From Nocardioides immobilis (GTDB lineage Bacteria; Actinomycetota; Actinomycetes; Propionibacteriales; Nocardioidaceae): 64,000 nucleotides of DNA. Shown piece by piece: positions 20,965-29,855 of the stretch (position 1 is the first letter of the stretch; every line of letters starts with the position of its first letter). The notes beneath the pieces were generated by a model that did no database searches, was not told the DNA's origin, and worked only from the letters and a program-made list of their open reading frames with translations. Both the position numbers and the translations under genes were made by a program. The stretch covers positions 248,001 through 312,000 of the forward strand of contig NZ_QXGH01000011.1 of assembly GCF_003515065.1 (NCBI RefSeq), given 5' to 3'.

Positions 20965-21552
20965 CTAGCGGACGACCCTCAGCGTGGCGAGCTTGACCGG
21001 TGCGCCGGTGGCGAGCGCACAGGTCATGTCCGTGGTGATCTGGCCGACGATCGGGACGCCGTAGGCCGTCACCTCAGCGGCGAGCCCCCTCGGGACCTTC
21101 ACGGCGTACCGCCCCGGCTCGTTGATCGTGAACGCACCCGCGCGACCCGAGCCACGGATCACCATGTCGCCCTCGGCCGGCACCTCGGTGCGCGGGATCG
21201 TGAGGTTGCGGATCGGCACCCGCTTCGCGCCCACCCGGTACTTCGCCGTCGCAGTCGCCGAGATCGCGTCGACGCTGTTGTCCCGCATCTGCTGGACGAG
21301 CTCGTCCGGCACCACGATCCGGAACGTGATCCGGCGCGCGTCGACCTGCACGCCGGCGCGCACCCGGTTGGGGATGTCGACCCTCACGGTCACGGCGCTG
21401 CTGCCGCTGCCGAACGACCCGGCATCGCAGTCGTAGGTCGTGGTCAGCGTGCGCAGCTCGGCACGGGCCGGCGAGGTGCCGACGAGCAGCGCGCCGACGA
21501 GGGACAGCAGGACGGTCAGCACGGCGAACCCGGTCGCGCGGCGGAAAGACAT
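20965..21552 (-). CDS. Secreted protein of unknown function (DUF6801-like)
   Basis: This is a 195-residue exported protein. The signal peptide is [31 protein letters not shown], with cleavage after ARA. The mature part is beta-rich, with two cysteines (in TTTYDCDAG and DMTCALATG) that could form a disulfide closing the domain. Repeated strand motifs are [26 protein letters not shown] and [11 protein letters not shown]. The pattern is like the DUF6801 domain found in many actinobacterial cell-surface proteins, but I place it there only by resemblance. The much longer frame upstream is not used; the ATG at 21552 follows directly with a GAAAGAC-type weak ribosome site. It is divergent from the RTX gene. 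Confidence 0.78.
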   Translation of the reverse strand: MSFRRATGFAVLTVLLSLVGALLVGTSPARAELRTLTTTYDCDAGSFGSGSSAVTVRVDIPNRVRAGVQVDARRITFRIVVPDELVQQMRDNSVDAISATATAKYRVGAKRVPIRNLTIPRTEVPAEGDMVIRGSGRAGAFTINEPGRYAVKVPRGLAAEVTAYGVPIVGQITTDMTCALATGAPVKLATLRVVR

Positions 21553-21630
21553 GGCGCGAAGCGTACGTCGTACCTCCGACTGCTTCCGGGAGGTCGGCGA
21601 GCGGGTCAGATTCGGCGTAACGTCGACATC

Positions 21631-22410
21631 ATGCTCAACCGCACCTTCCGCACCGCCCTCACCATCGCGACCGCAGTCGCCCTGGTCGTCCCCGCCACGG
21701 CAACCGCCACGGCCCCCGGCGACGCCGGCGAGCGGGTCCTTGCCAAGCGGTGGGGCGAGATCACCCGGATCGACGGTGGCCTCCGCTACCGCGCGTCCGG
21801 GCACGACAACCGGCTGGTGATGACCCGGTACGGCACCCGGATCCGGTTCCACGACCGGGCCATGAGGCGTTGGGTGTCGCTGCCGCGCGGCTGCCGGCGG
21901 GTCGCCGTCGCGCGCGGCATCGCCGCGACCTGCCGGATCCCGGTCGCCACGACGCCGGCCGACCCGCTGTTGCTCGAGATCGTGCCGCGGCGCGGCGACG
22001 ATCGCATCGACGGCTCGGCTCTCGGTGCGGAGCTCAGGCTGTCCGTGCTCGCCGACGACGGCAACGACGTGGTCTTCGCGGGCGCGGCCGACGACTTCGT
22101 CAACGGCGCGATGGGTCTTGATCGGGTCCACGGTGGTCTGGGCGACGACTGGATCCGCACCGGGGTCGGCCACGACATCGTCGACGGCGAGGGCGGCGCC
22201 GACCGTCTGGTCGGCACCGCCGGCGACGACCACCTGTCGGGCGGCATCGGTGAGGACCAGCTGGAAGGCGGCACCGGCAACGACACGTTGCTCGGCGGCC
22301 CGGGCTCGGACATCCTGCTGTGCGGCGCCGGCGCCGGCGCCGGCACCGACACGACCGACGACGACGGCGACCTCGACCAGCCCGTCGACTGCGAGCAGGT
22401 GCAGTCGTAG
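21631..22410 (+). CDS. Secreted calcium-binding RTX-repeat protein
   Basis: This 259-residue protein has a signal peptide (MLNRTFRTALTIATAVALVVPATATATA) and an N-terminal beta domain to about residue 125. It then carries five to six hemolysin-type nonapeptide repeats of the GGxGxDxLxG kind (for example GGLGDDWI, GEGGADRLVGTAGDDHL, GGTGNDTLLGGPGSD). These fold into a calcium-filled beta roll after secretion. The acidic end TDDDGDLDQPVDCEQVQS is typical of short actinobacterial members. It lacks an enzymatic domain, so a structural or adhesive role is likely. Its TAG stop shares one base with the GTG start of the next gene. Confidence 0.85.
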   Translation: MLNRTFRTALTIATAVALVVPATATATAPGDAGERVLAKRWGEITRIDGGLRYRASGHDNRLVMTRYGTRIRFHDRAMRRWVSLPRGCRRVAVARGIAATCRIPVATTPADPLLLEIVPRRGDDRIDGSALGAELRLSVLADDGNDVVFAGAADDFVNGAMGLDRVHGGLGDDWIRTGVGHDIVDGEGGADRLVGTAGDDHLSGGIGEDQLEGGTGNDTLLGGPGSDILLCGAGAGAGTDTTDDDGDLDQPVDCEQVQS

Positions 22411-23534
22411 TGGACGTTCCCTTCGTGATCGCGGGCGCCGGCATCGCCGGCCTCGCACTCGCGGCGGGCCTGCAGCGCACCGAGACCGCCATGCCGTACC
22501 TCCTGCTGGACGAGCGGCCCGAGCTCGGCAGCGCCGGCGGAGCGATCACGCTCTGGCCCAACGCGATGGTGGCCCTCGACGAGATCGGCGTGGGCGATGA
22601 CGTCCGACGCGCGGGGCACGCTCTCGGCGCCGGAACCATCCGCACCAGGACCGGACGGGTGCTGCGCTCCCTCGACCTCGAGCGATCAGCGGCTGTGCTC
22701 GGCGGGCCGCTCGTCGCCGTACGGCGCGGGGACCTCGTCGAGATCCTGCACGACCGGATCAAGCCCGGCAGTGTGCGGCTCGGCGTCGCGGTCCGCGGCT
22801 ACCGGCAGGACGAGGACGTCGTCCAGGTGGTCACCGACGGCGACCCGGTCGCGGCCGTCGCGCTCGTCGGTGCCGACGGCTACCGGTCCGAGGTCGCGCG
22901 GGTGCTCGACCCCGGGCTGCCGGAGCGGTACGCCGGATTCCCCGCCTGGCGCGGCATCGCCGACACAGGCGGGCTGGAGCCGGTCCAGCTGTGGGGGTCG
23001 CGGCAGGAGTTCGGGGTGGTGCCGCTCGGCGACGGCGCGGCGTACTGGTTCGCCACGGTCCGCGAGCCGGCCGGCGGCACCGCGGAGAGCGAGCTGGCCC
23101 ACCTGCGGACGGCGTTCTCCGGTTGGCCGAACCCGGTGCAGCAGGTCCTCGACGCCACCGCGCCTGCGGCCGTGAGCCGCAACGACGTCATGGACCGCGC
23201 GCTCCCCCGCCGCTGGACCGACGGACGCGTGGTCGTCATCGGCGACGCCGCGCACGCAATGCGGCCGCACCTCGGGCAGGGCGGCTGCCAGGCCCTGATC
23301 GACGCCGCGGTGCTCGCCCGGCTGCTGCGGCAGGCGGACTCCCCCGCCGCGGCGTTCACGGCGTTCGAGAAGATGCGCCGCGCCCCGGCCCGCCGCGTGG
23401 TCTCGCTCTCGCGCGCGGCCGGAAGGGCCATCGACGCACCCGCCGGCCTGCACCGGGTCTCCCAGCTCCTCCCCGACCCCCTGATGCTCCGCACCCTCGC
23501 GAAGATCGGCGGGACCGGCGCCTACCCCTGGTGA
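22410..23534 (+). CDS. FAD-dependent monooxygenase (PHBH-type)
   Basis: This is a 374-residue flavoprotein of the p-hydroxybenzoate hydroxylase fold. It has the N-terminal Rossmann motif AGAGIAGLALAAGL (about residues 8-21), the FAD-contacting block LVGADGYRS, and the diagnostic GD motif VVVIGDAAHAMRPHLGQGGCQALIDA (about 270-295). Such enzymes hydroxylate aromatic compounds with NAD(P)H and oxygen; the substrate here is unknown. The GTG at 22410 overlaps the previous stop by one base (TAGTG), which implies translational coupling to the RTX gene, an odd pairing. The alternative frame from 22320 adds an Arg-rich leader that is clearly spurious. Confidence 0.9.
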   Translation: MDVPFVIAGAGIAGLALAAGLQRTETAMPYLLLDERPELGSAGGAITLWPNAMVALDEIGVGDDVRRAGHALGAGTIRTRTGRVLRSLDLERSAAVLGGPLVAVRRGDLVEILHDRIKPGSVRLGVAVRGYRQDEDVVQVVTDGDPVAAVALVGADGYRSEVARVLDPGLPERYAGFPAWRGIADTGGLEPVQLWGSRQEFGVVPLGDGAAYWFATVREPAGGTAESELAHLRTAFSGWPNPVQQVLDATAPAAVSRNDVMDRALPRRWTDGRVVVIGDAAHAMRPHLGQGGCQALIDAAVLARLLRQADSPAAAFTAFEKMRRAPARRVVSLSRAAGRAIDAPAGLHRVSQLLPDPLMLRTLAKIGGTGAYPW

Positions 23535-23540
23535 GCCCCG

Positions 23541-23702
23541 CCGAAGTGTCAGTCTTGGCCCGCCGAAGTGTCACTCCTGGTCGGCCGAAGTGTCAGTCTT
23601 GGCCCGCCGAAGTGTCAGCCTTGGTCGGCCGAAGCGCGGCGCCCAGATGGGCATCTCGCATGACCACCTTCGACACTTCGAGGGACAAACCTTGACACTT
23701 CG
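23541..23702. repeat. 22-bp tandem repeat array with inverted copies
   Basis: Four units of 22 bp (23541, 23563, 23585, 23607) begin CCGAAGTGTCA, with a degenerate fifth start at 23629. Units 1 and 3 are identical, and 2 and 4 share the ending CTTGGTCGG or CCTGGTCGG, so the array is really a 44-bp dimer repeat. After a small hairpin (GCCC 23641-23644 with GGGC 23649-23652), two inverted cores GACACTTCG follow at 23672-23680 and 23694-23702, also 22 bp apart. The array fills the space between the convergent monooxygenase and proB genes and could act as a two-way terminator or a genome-wide repeat element. Confidence 0.85.
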
Positions 23703-23709
23703 CGGGGGC

Positions 23710-24825
23710 TCAGAGCAGGACGAGGTCGTCGCGGTGGATGACCTCGCGCTCGTACGCCGCACCGAGCTCGCGCTTGAGCTCCTTGGTCGAGCGGCCGAGC
23801 AGGTCGGGCAGCTCGGCGGCGTCGAAGTTGACCAGGCCCCGGGCGATGACGGTCCCGTCGGGGCCGGCCAGGTCGATCGGGTCGCCGGCGACGAAGGTGC
23901 CGGCGACCGACGTGATGCCCGCGGCCAGCAGTGAGGCGTGCCGCTCGACCACGGCCCGGACGGCGCCCGCGTCGAGCACGACGGTGCCCTTGGCCTCGGT
24001 CGCGTGCCGCAGCCACAGCTGACGGGTGGGGCGGCGGCGGCCGCTGGCGTGGAAGAGCGTGCCGACCTGCTCACCCGCGAGGGCGGCAGCAGCGTGCTCC
24101 GCAGAGGTGAGGACCACGGTGATGCCCGAGCCGGTCGCGATGCTCGCCGCGTCGAGCTTGGTGGCCATCCCGCCGGTGCCGACACCGGCCGCGCCCGTCG
24201 TACCGATCGCGACGCCGTCGAGGTCGGCCGCCGACCGCACCTCGGGGATCAGGTTGGTGCCGGGCCGGTGCGGGGGTCCGTCGTACAGGCCGTCGACGTC
24301 GGACAGCAGGAGCAGCAGGTCCGCGTGGACGAGGTGCGCGACCAGGGCCGCGAGCCGGTCGTTGTCGCCGAACCGGATCTCGGTGGTCGCCACGGTGTCG
24401 TTCTCGTTGACGATCGGGATGACGCCGAGCTCGAGCAGCTTGGTGAAGGTCTGGTGGGCGTTGCGGTAGTGCGAGCGCCGGGTGACGTCGTCGAGGGTGA
24501 GCAGCACCTGCCCGGCGGTCAGCCCGTGCCGGGCCAGCTCCTCGGTGTAGCGATGCACGAGCAGGCCCTGGCCGACCGAAGCCGCAGCCTGCTGCGCCGC
24601 CAGGCCACGCGGCCGCTTCCGCAGGCCGAGCGGGGCCAGGCCGGCCGCGATGGCGCCCGAGGAGACGAGCACGACCTCGGCGCCGGCGGCGCGGACCGAG
24701 GCGAGTACGTCGACGAGCGCGCTCACGCGTTGCGGATCGATACCGCCCTCGGCGGTCGTGAGCGACGAGGAGCCGATCTTGACCACGACCCGGCGGGCCG
24801 CGGTCACGACCGCCCGGTCACTCAC
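23710..24825 (-). CDS. proB: Glutamate 5-kinase
   Basis: ProB phosphorylates glutamate in the first step of proline synthesis and is usually inhibited by proline. From the GTG at 24825 the protein is 371 residues ([23 protein letters not shown]). The amino-acid kinase domain (about 1-260) has [25 protein letters not shown] and [12 protein letters not shown]. The C-terminal PUA domain (about 275-365) includes [13 protein letters not shown] and [14 protein letters not shown]. The start overlaps the obgE stop by 8 bp, so it is the distal gene of the rplU-rpmA-obgE-proB cluster. ProA is not in this window. Confidence 0.95.
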   Translation of the reverse strand: MSDRAVVTAARRVVVKIGSSSLTTAEGGIDPQRVSALVDVLASVRAAGAEVVLVSSGAIAAGLAPLGLRKRPRGLAAQQAAASVGQGLLVHRYTEELARHGLTAGQVLLTLDDVTRRSHYRNAHQTFTKLLELGVIPIVNENDTVATTEIRFGDNDRLAALVAHLVHADLLLLLSDVDGLYDGPPHRPGTNLIPEVRSAADLDGVAIGTTGAAGVGTGGMATKLDAASIATGSGITVVLTSAEHAAAALAGEQVGTLFHASGRRRPTRQLWLRHATEAKGTVVLDAGAVRAVVERHASLLAAGITSVAGTFVAGDPIDLAGPDGTVIARGLVNFDAAELPDLLGRSTKELKRELGAAYEREVIHRDDLVLL

Positions 24826-26368
24826 CAGGATCCTGTTCGAGCCAGGCTTCCTCGTCAGACGCGTCGGGGTCCTCGTCCGAGCCGATCTCGTAGGCGAGCG
24901 GACCGTACTCCTCGGGCCGGTCGAGGCGGCGTGCCACGTCGGCGCGGGTCTCGCCCTCGGCCCGCTCCGGCAGGTGCTCCTGGATCTCCCGGCGACGGTG
25001 GTGCGCCGGCCGCTCGTCCTGGAACCGCTCGTCCTGGCCGCGCCGCGAGAGGTTCTCGGCACCGGCATCGATGCCCGGCTTGAAGTCGAACACGACGGCG
25101 TTGTCGGGGTGGCCGATGAGGACGGCGTCGCCCTCCTCGGCACCCAGCTCGAGCAGCTTGGCCTCGACCCCGAGCCGGTTGAGCCGGTCGGCGAGGAAGC
25201 CCACGGCCTCGTCGTTGCTGAAGTCGGTCTGGCGCACCCAGCGCTCAGGCTTCACCCCACGGACCCGCCACCCGGCTCCGGTCTTGCGGACCGTGAACTC
25301 GTCGCTGTCGATGCCCTTCGGCCGGAGCACGATCCGCTCCACGACCTCGGCGGCCTTCTCGGCGCGCGCGGCCATCACGATCTCGGCCATTGCGTAGATC
25401 AGGTCCCGGGTGCCCTCCCCCGACGCAGCCGAGATCTCGAAGACGCGCAGGCCGCGCTTGCGGAGCTCGTCGAGGACCATCGAGGAGATCTCGCGGCCGT
25501 CGGGCACGTCGACCTTGTTGAGCGCGACCAGCCGGGGCCGGTCCGCGAGGCCCCCGTAGCGGGTCAGCTCGGCCTCGATGACGTCGAGGTCGTCGACGGG
25601 GTTGCGGCCGGGCTCGAGGGTCGCGGTGTCCAGCACGTGCACCAGCGCGGCGCACCGCTCGATGTGACGCAGGAAGTCGTGGCCGAGGCCGCGGCCGTCG
25701 GCGGCACCCTCGATCAGGCCGGGTACGTCGGCGACGGTGAACGTGACGTCGCCGGCGCTCACGACGCCGAGGTTCGGGACGAGAGTGGTGAACGGGTAGT
25801 CCGCGATCTTGGGCCGCGCCCGCGAGATCGCGGCGATCAGGCTGGACTTGCCCGCGCTCGGGAACCCGACGAGGCCGACGTCGGCGACGACCTTGAGCTC
25901 GAGCACGATGTCGAGCTCCTCGCCGGGCTCGCCGAGGAGCGCGAATCCGGGGGCCTTGCGGGACTTGGAGGCGAGCGACGCGTTGCCGAGCCCGCCCTTG
26001 CCGCCCTCGGCGATGACCAGCTCGGTGCCGGGACCGACCAGGTCGGCGATCACCTCCCCGGTGGGCAGGGCGACCACCGTGCCGGCAGGGACCGGGAGCA
26101 CCAGGTCGTGGCCGTGCGAGCCGTTCTTGTGGTCCCCGGCGCCGTGACCGCCGTTCTCGGCCTTCCGCTTCGGGCTGTGGTGGTAGTCGAGGAGCGTCGT
26201 GACGTCCTGGTCGACGCGGAGGATGATCGACCCGCCCGGTCCGCCGTTGCCGCCGTCGGGACCGCCGAGCGGCTTGAACTTCTCGCGGTGCACGGACGCG
26301 ACGCCGTTGCCCCCGCGACCCGCGGTGACACGGAGCGTCACCTGGTCGACGAAAGTGGGAACGGCCAT
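24818..26368 (-). CDS. obgE: Obg-family GTPase (ribosome assembly, CgtA)
   Basis: This essential GTPase is involved in 50S subunit maturation and stress control. The 516-residue protein has the glycine-rich Obg domain at about 1-158 ([16 protein letters not shown] and GGKGGLGNA). The G domain is at about 160-340: P-loop GFPSAGKS at 168-175, switch [21 protein letters not shown] and NKVD. An OCT domain follows at about 360-435 ([14 protein letters not shown]). The charged tail of about 80 residues ([16 protein letters not shown] to [15 protein letters not shown]) is longer than in model species but usual for actinobacteria. It lies downstream of rpmA, across a hairpin that may partly terminate transcription. 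Confidence 0.97.
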   Translation of the reverse strand: MAVPTFVDQVTLRVTAGRGGNGVASVHREKFKPLGGPDGGNGGPGGSIILRVDQDVTTLLDYHHSPKRKAENGGHGAGDHKNGSHGHDLVLPVPAGTVVALPTGEVIADLVGPGTELVIAEGGKGGLGNASLASKSRKAPGFALLGEPGEELDIVLELKVVADVGLVGFPSAGKSSLIAAISRARPKIADYPFTTLVPNLGVVSAGDVTFTVADVPGLIEGAADGRGLGHDFLRHIERCAALVHVLDTATLEPGRNPVDDLDVIEAELTRYGGLADRPRLVALNKVDVPDGREISSMVLDELRKRGLRVFEISAASGEGTRDLIYAMAEIVMAARAEKAAEVVERIVLRPKGIDSDEFTVRKTGAGWRVRGVKPERWVRQTDFSNDEAVGFLADRLNRLGVEAKLLELGAEEGDAVLIGHPDNAVVFDFKPGIDAGAENLSRRGQDERFQDERPAHHRRREIQEHLPERAEGETRADVARRLDRPEEYGPLAYEIGSDEDPDASDEEAWLEQDPGE

Positions 26369-26409
26369 GGGATCAGTCTTTCAGTAGAGACAGGCTGTAG
26401 AAATGAGAA

Positions 26410-26435
26410 GAGGGCGCCCCGGCCGGGACGCCCTC
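26410..26435 (-). terminator. Hairpin between rpmA and obgE
   Basis: On the minus strand, the arms GAGGGCG and CGCCCTC pair (outer 7 bp), with an inner CCC/GGG helix and a GGCC centre. It is followed by a pyrimidine-rich CTTCTCATTTCT. It stands between the rpmA stop and obgE, so it either ends the ribosomal-protein transcript or sets its level relative to obgE-proB. Confidence 0.7.
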
Positions 26436-26460
26436 TCGAAGCCCTAGTGGGAGCTGAGCG

Positions 26461-26718
26461 TCACTCAGCAGCCGGGACGATGTTGATGACCTTGCGGCCG
26501 CGCTTGCGGCCGAACTCCACCGCGCCCGCGGCGAGCGCGAACAGGGTGTCGTCGCCACCGCGGCCGACGTTGGCGCCCGGGTGGAAGTGGGTGCCGCGCT
26601 GGCGGACGATGATCTCGCCGGCGTTGACGACCTGGCCGCCGAAGCGCTTGACGCCGAGCCGCTGAGCGTTGGAGTCGCGGCCGTTCTTGGTGGACGCTGC
26701 GCCCTTTTTGTGTGCCAT
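26461..26718 (-). CDS. rpmA: 50S ribosomal protein L27
   Basis: L27 lies at the peptidyl-transferase centre of the large subunit. The 85-residue protein begins [16 protein letters not shown], the conserved N-terminus without the cleavable extension found in Firmicutes. It also has [24 protein letters not shown] and [18 protein letters not shown]. Its length is as expected. It is 34 bp downstream of rplU and cotranscribed with it. Confidence 0.98.
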   Translation of the reverse strand: MAHKKGAASTKNGRDSNAQRLGVKRFGGQVVNAGEIIVRQRGTHFHPGANVGRGGDDTLFALAAGAVEFGRKRGRKVINIVPAAE

Positions 26719-26752
26719 CAGTTCAGTCCTTCAGGTGACGAGTCGGTGGGAC

Positions 26753-27055
26753 TCAGAGCTTGATGTCGGTGACCTTGACCTGGGTGTACTTCTGGCGGTG
26801 ACCCTGCCGCTTCTTGTACCCGGTCTTGTTCTTGTACTTCTGGATGACGATCTTCGGGCCCTTGGTGGCGCCGAGCACCTCGACGGTCACCGCGGCCTCA
26901 CCGAGACCGGTGGTGGTGACGGACTCGCCGTCGACCGCCATGACCACGGGCAGCGTGAGGGTGTCGCCGACGGCCGTGGAGACCTTGTCGATCTCGATGA
27001 CGTCGCCGACAACGACCTTCTGCTGCTTGGCGCCTGCGCGCACGATCGCGTACAC
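26753..27055 (-). CDS. rplU: 50S ribosomal protein L21
   Basis: L21 is a 23S rRNA-binding protein of the large subunit. The 100-residue product reads MYAIVRAGAKQQKVVVGDVIEIDK, with the conserved KYKNKTGYKKRQGHRQKYTQVKV near the C-terminus. The start codon is GTG at 27055, with AAGGAG ending 7 bases upstream. It is the first gene of the rplU-rpmA unit, read from a strong-looking promoter about 130 bp upstream and a leader of about 120 bases. Confidence 0.98.
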   Translation of the reverse strand: MYAIVRAGAKQQKVVVGDVIEIDKVSTAVGDTLTLPVVMAVDGESVTTTGLGEAAVTVEVLGATKGPKIVIQKYKNKTGYKKRQGHRQKYTQVKVTDIKL

Positions 27056-27184
27056 CGCGGTCTCCTTCTTCTGAACCTCGTCGTCTGGGTCTGCGGCACA
27101 CCACGGCCTCGGGCTCGCGAGGGCAGATGCGGGATCGCCCCAGGTGGATGCAGCAAAGAGGCACGCAGGGCGCGCCGACGCTCA

Positions 27185-27213
27185 ATAGTACGGATCGCGC
27201 ACGGCGACAGCAA
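27185..27213 (-). promoter_or_regulatory. Promoter of rplU-rpmA
   Basis: On the minus strand TTGCTG (27213-27208), 17-base spacer, TACTAT (27190-27185). This is a good housekeeping promoter. Transcription would start near 27178, giving an untranslated leader of about 120 bases, long enough for autogenous control, though I see no known leader motif. Confidence 0.7.
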
Positions 27214-27221
27214 AACGGCGC

Positions 27222-27251
27222 TTGACGCCGGAGAAGCCCCGGGCGCATGGT
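27222..27251 (+). promoter_or_regulatory. Possible promoter of the delta-60 repeat gene
   Basis: TTGACG (27222-27227), 18-base spacer, CATGGT (27246-27251), leaving the GGAGA ribosome site and ATG (27272) close behind. The minus-10 box is weak, keeping only the conserved A and final T. It lies about 10 bp from the divergent rplU promoter. Confidence 0.4.
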
Positions 27252-27271
27252 CGTGTGGAACGGAGACTTTC

Positions 27272-29836
27272 ATGCTACGGCGCACTCGGATGCTCGTTCT
27301 CGGCACCGTTGGCGCGGTGATGCTGAGCGCGCTCATTGCCGCGCCCGTGGCCCACGCCGCCGCTCCGGGTGATCTCGACCTCTCGTTCGGGACCTCGGGC
27401 ATCGCCAAGCTGTCGTTCGGGAGCAGCGCAGAGGGTGTCGTCATCCAACCGAACGGCCGCATCGTGATGGTCGGCTCGACCGGATCCCAGGGGCAGAGCG
27501 ACTTCGCCGTGGCCCGGCTCGACCCCGACGGCACCCTCGACACGTCGTTCTCCGGCGACGGCAGGCTCGTCACCGAGTTCGGCGCCGCGCCGGCAGTGGC
27601 GACCGACGTCGCCCTGCAGTCCGACGGCGACATCGTGGTCGTGGGCGCGACGTACGGCGGCACCGCGACCAGCTGGAACTTCGCGGTCGCGGTCTACAAC
27701 CCCGACGGCACCCGCGACACCGGGTTCTCAGCGAACGGCCTCCACGTCGTCGACTTCGACGACGACTACGACTGGGCCCATGCCGTCGCGGTCCAGGGCG
27801 ACAACAAGATCCTCCTCGGCGGCCTGGCTCGTATCGGCGGCGACGGCGACTTCGGAATCTCGCGGCTGACCACTTCCGGCGCGCTCGACACCACCTTCGG
27901 CGGAGACGGCATCGTCACTACCGGCTTCGGCGACGACGAGACACTCGCCGACCTGGACCTCCAGCCGGACGGCAAGCTCGTGGCGGTCGGCGACGGCAAG
28001 CAGGGTGGCGACTTCGACTTCCTGGCCGCGCGCTACAACACGAGCGGATCCCTCGACAGCGGCTTCCACCTCGACGGCAAGGCGGTGGTCGGCCTCGGGG
28101 GGAACGACATCGCGAACGCCGTGGCGATCCAGGCCGACGGCAAGATCGTCGCGGCGGGCAGCCGCACGACATTCCCGAGCGGCGGCACCAACGTCGACTT
28201 CGCCCTCGCCAGGTTCCACGCCAACGGATTCCTCGACAGCACCTTCGACGGCGACGGGAAGCTGACCGAACCGCTGGACGGGGCGCAGGCGCACGACGTC
28301 GCGATCCAGGCCAACGGGCGGATCGTCATCGCTGGCCAGCTCAACACGACCACCCCGGACGCGGCGATCGCCCGATACACGTCAGCCGGGGACCTGGACA
28401 CGACGTTCTCCAACAACGGTTTGCAGACGGTGGACCTCGACGTGCCGGGCGCCGACCACGCGACGTCGCTGGCCTTCGACAGCGACGGCAAGATCGTCAT
28501 CGCGGGCGACGGCTCCGCCGGGTTCGCCGCGGCCCGGGTGCACGGATTCACCGACAGCCCGCCGCAGACGACCATCACCAGCGGCCCGATCGGCACGACC
28601 GCGGACGCGACCCCGACGTTCTACTTCTCGGCGAGCGAAACCGGGTCGAGGTTCGAGTGCCAGGTCGACACCGGGACCTACACCCCCTGCACGTCGCCGC
28701 GCACCCTCGCCACCCTGGGCGAAGGCGCCCACACGTTCCGCGTGCGCGCGATCGACGACTCTGCCCAGGTCGACCTGACCCCGGCGACCCGGACGTTCAC
28801 CGTCGATACGGCGCCCAACACGACCATCAGCATCGGACCGAGCGGGCCGACCAGCGACAACACGCCGACCTTCTGGTTCTCCTCCTCCCAGCCGGGATCC
28901 ACTTTCGCCTGCGCCGTCGACGACGGTGCCTACGCCACGTGCACGTCCCCGCACACGACGCCAGTCCTTTCCGACGGCACCCACACCTTCCGGGTCCGGG
29001 CGACCGACGCCGACGGCGCGCCCGACACCGACCCGACCCCGGCCCAGCGGACCTTCAGCGTCGACACGGTGCCGCCGGACACGGTCATCGACTCCGCGCC
29101 GAGCGGCACCATCAGCGACCCGACGCCGACTATCACGTTCCACGGCGTGGAGGCGACTACGTACGCCTGCCGAGTCGACACCGGCACCTCCACGCCGTGC
29201 TCCTCGCCGTGGACCACGCCTCCCTTGGGGGACGGGCCGCACACCGTGAGCGTCACCGGCGTCGATGCCGTCGGCAACCTCGACCCCTCGCCCGCGACCG
29301 CGACGTTCACCGTCGACGTCTCACCACCGGACACTCAGATCGACTCCGGACCGGTGGAGTGGTCCCGCAGCGCCACACCCACGTTCACGTTCTCCGCTAC
29401 CGAGCCGGCGACGTTCGAGTGCGCGTTCGACGGCGCGGCGTACGCGACGTGCACGTCGCCGTTCGCGCCGGCGACGCCCCTGCCCGAGGGACCCCACAGC
29501 TTCTCCGTGCGCGCCACCGACCAGTTCGACCACGTCGACCCGACGCCCGCCGACCGTGCTTTCACCGTCGACACCGTGCCGCCGGACACGGCGATCGTGA
29601 GCGGACCCAGCGGCACGATCACCCAGACGACGGCGCAGTTCACCTTTGACACGCTGGGCGAGGCAGCCCACCGCTTCCGGTGCCGGCTCGACCAGCTCGA
29701 CTGGGAAGCCTGCACGTCACCGAAGACGTACGCCGGCCTCGCGGAGGGTGACCACATCTTCTGGGTGCGGGCCTACGACGCCGCCGGGAACCGGGACTCC
29801 ACTCCCGCGCGGCGCGACTTCCGGGTCCAGAGCTGA
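27272..29836 (+). CDS. Large secreted protein: delta-60 repeats plus Ig-like modules
   Basis: This 854-residue exported protein starts MLRRTRMLVLGTVGAV with a signal peptide ending near AHAAAPG. The N-terminal half (about 30-425) holds seven delta-60 repeats, recognised by LDxxFxxDG/NG motifs such as LDLSFGTSG, LDTSFSGDG, LDTTFGGDG and LDSTFDGDG. Each is followed by IxIQxDGKIVxxG strands, and together they should form a beta-propeller-like domain. The C-terminal half has five Ig-like modules of about 90 residues. Each starts PxTxIxSGPxG and contains a Cys pair (FxCxVD and YxxCTSP) and a GxHTFxVRAxD strand. No enzyme motif or cell-wall anchor is visible. A role in adhesion or surface layers is inferred. 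It is convergent with rne. Confidence 0.88.
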   Translation: MLRRTRMLVLGTVGAVMLSALIAAPVAHAAAPGDLDLSFGTSGIAKLSFGSSAEGVVIQPNGRIVMVGSTGSQGQSDFAVARLDPDGTLDTSFSGDGRLVTEFGAAPAVATDVALQSDGDIVVVGATYGGTATSWNFAVAVYNPDGTRDTGFSANGLHVVDFDDDYDWAHAVAVQGDNKILLGGLARIGGDGDFGISRLTTSGALDTTFGGDGIVTTGFGDDETLADLDLQPDGKLVAVGDGKQGGDFDFLAARYNTSGSLDSGFHLDGKAVVGLGGNDIANAVAIQADGKIVAAGSRTTFPSGGTNVDFALARFHANGFLDSTFDGDGKLTEPLDGAQAHDVAIQANGRIVIAGQLNTTTPDAAIARYTSAGDLDTTFSNNGLQTVDLDVPGADHATSLAFDSDGKIVIAGDGSAGFAAARVHGFTDSPPQTTITSGPIGTTADATPTFYFSASETGSRFECQVDTGTYTPCTSPRTLATLGEGAHTFRVRAIDDSAQVDLTPATRTFTVDTAPNTTISIGPSGPTSDNTPTFWFSSSQPGSTFACAVDDGAYATCTSPHTTPVLSDGTHTFRVRATDADGAPDTDPTPAQRTFSVDTVPPDTVIDSAPSGTISDPTPTITFHGVEATTYACRVDTGTSTPCSSPWTTPPLGDGPHTVSVTGVDAVGNLDPSPATATFTVDVSPPDTQIDSGPVEWSRSATPTFTFSATEPATFECAFDGAAYATCTSPFAPATPLPEGPHSFSVRATDQFDHVDPTPADRAFTVDTVPPDTAIVSGPSGTITQTTAQFTFDTLGEAAHRFRCRLDQLDWEACTSPKTYAGLAEGDHIFWVRAYDAAGNRDSTPARRDFRVQS

Positions 29837-29855
29837 CCAACGGGAGAGCCTGCCG

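Noticed and set aside
23541..23702. CRISPR array
   Set aside because: Units are contiguous 22-mers with no spacers, inverted copies are present, and no cas gene is nearby.
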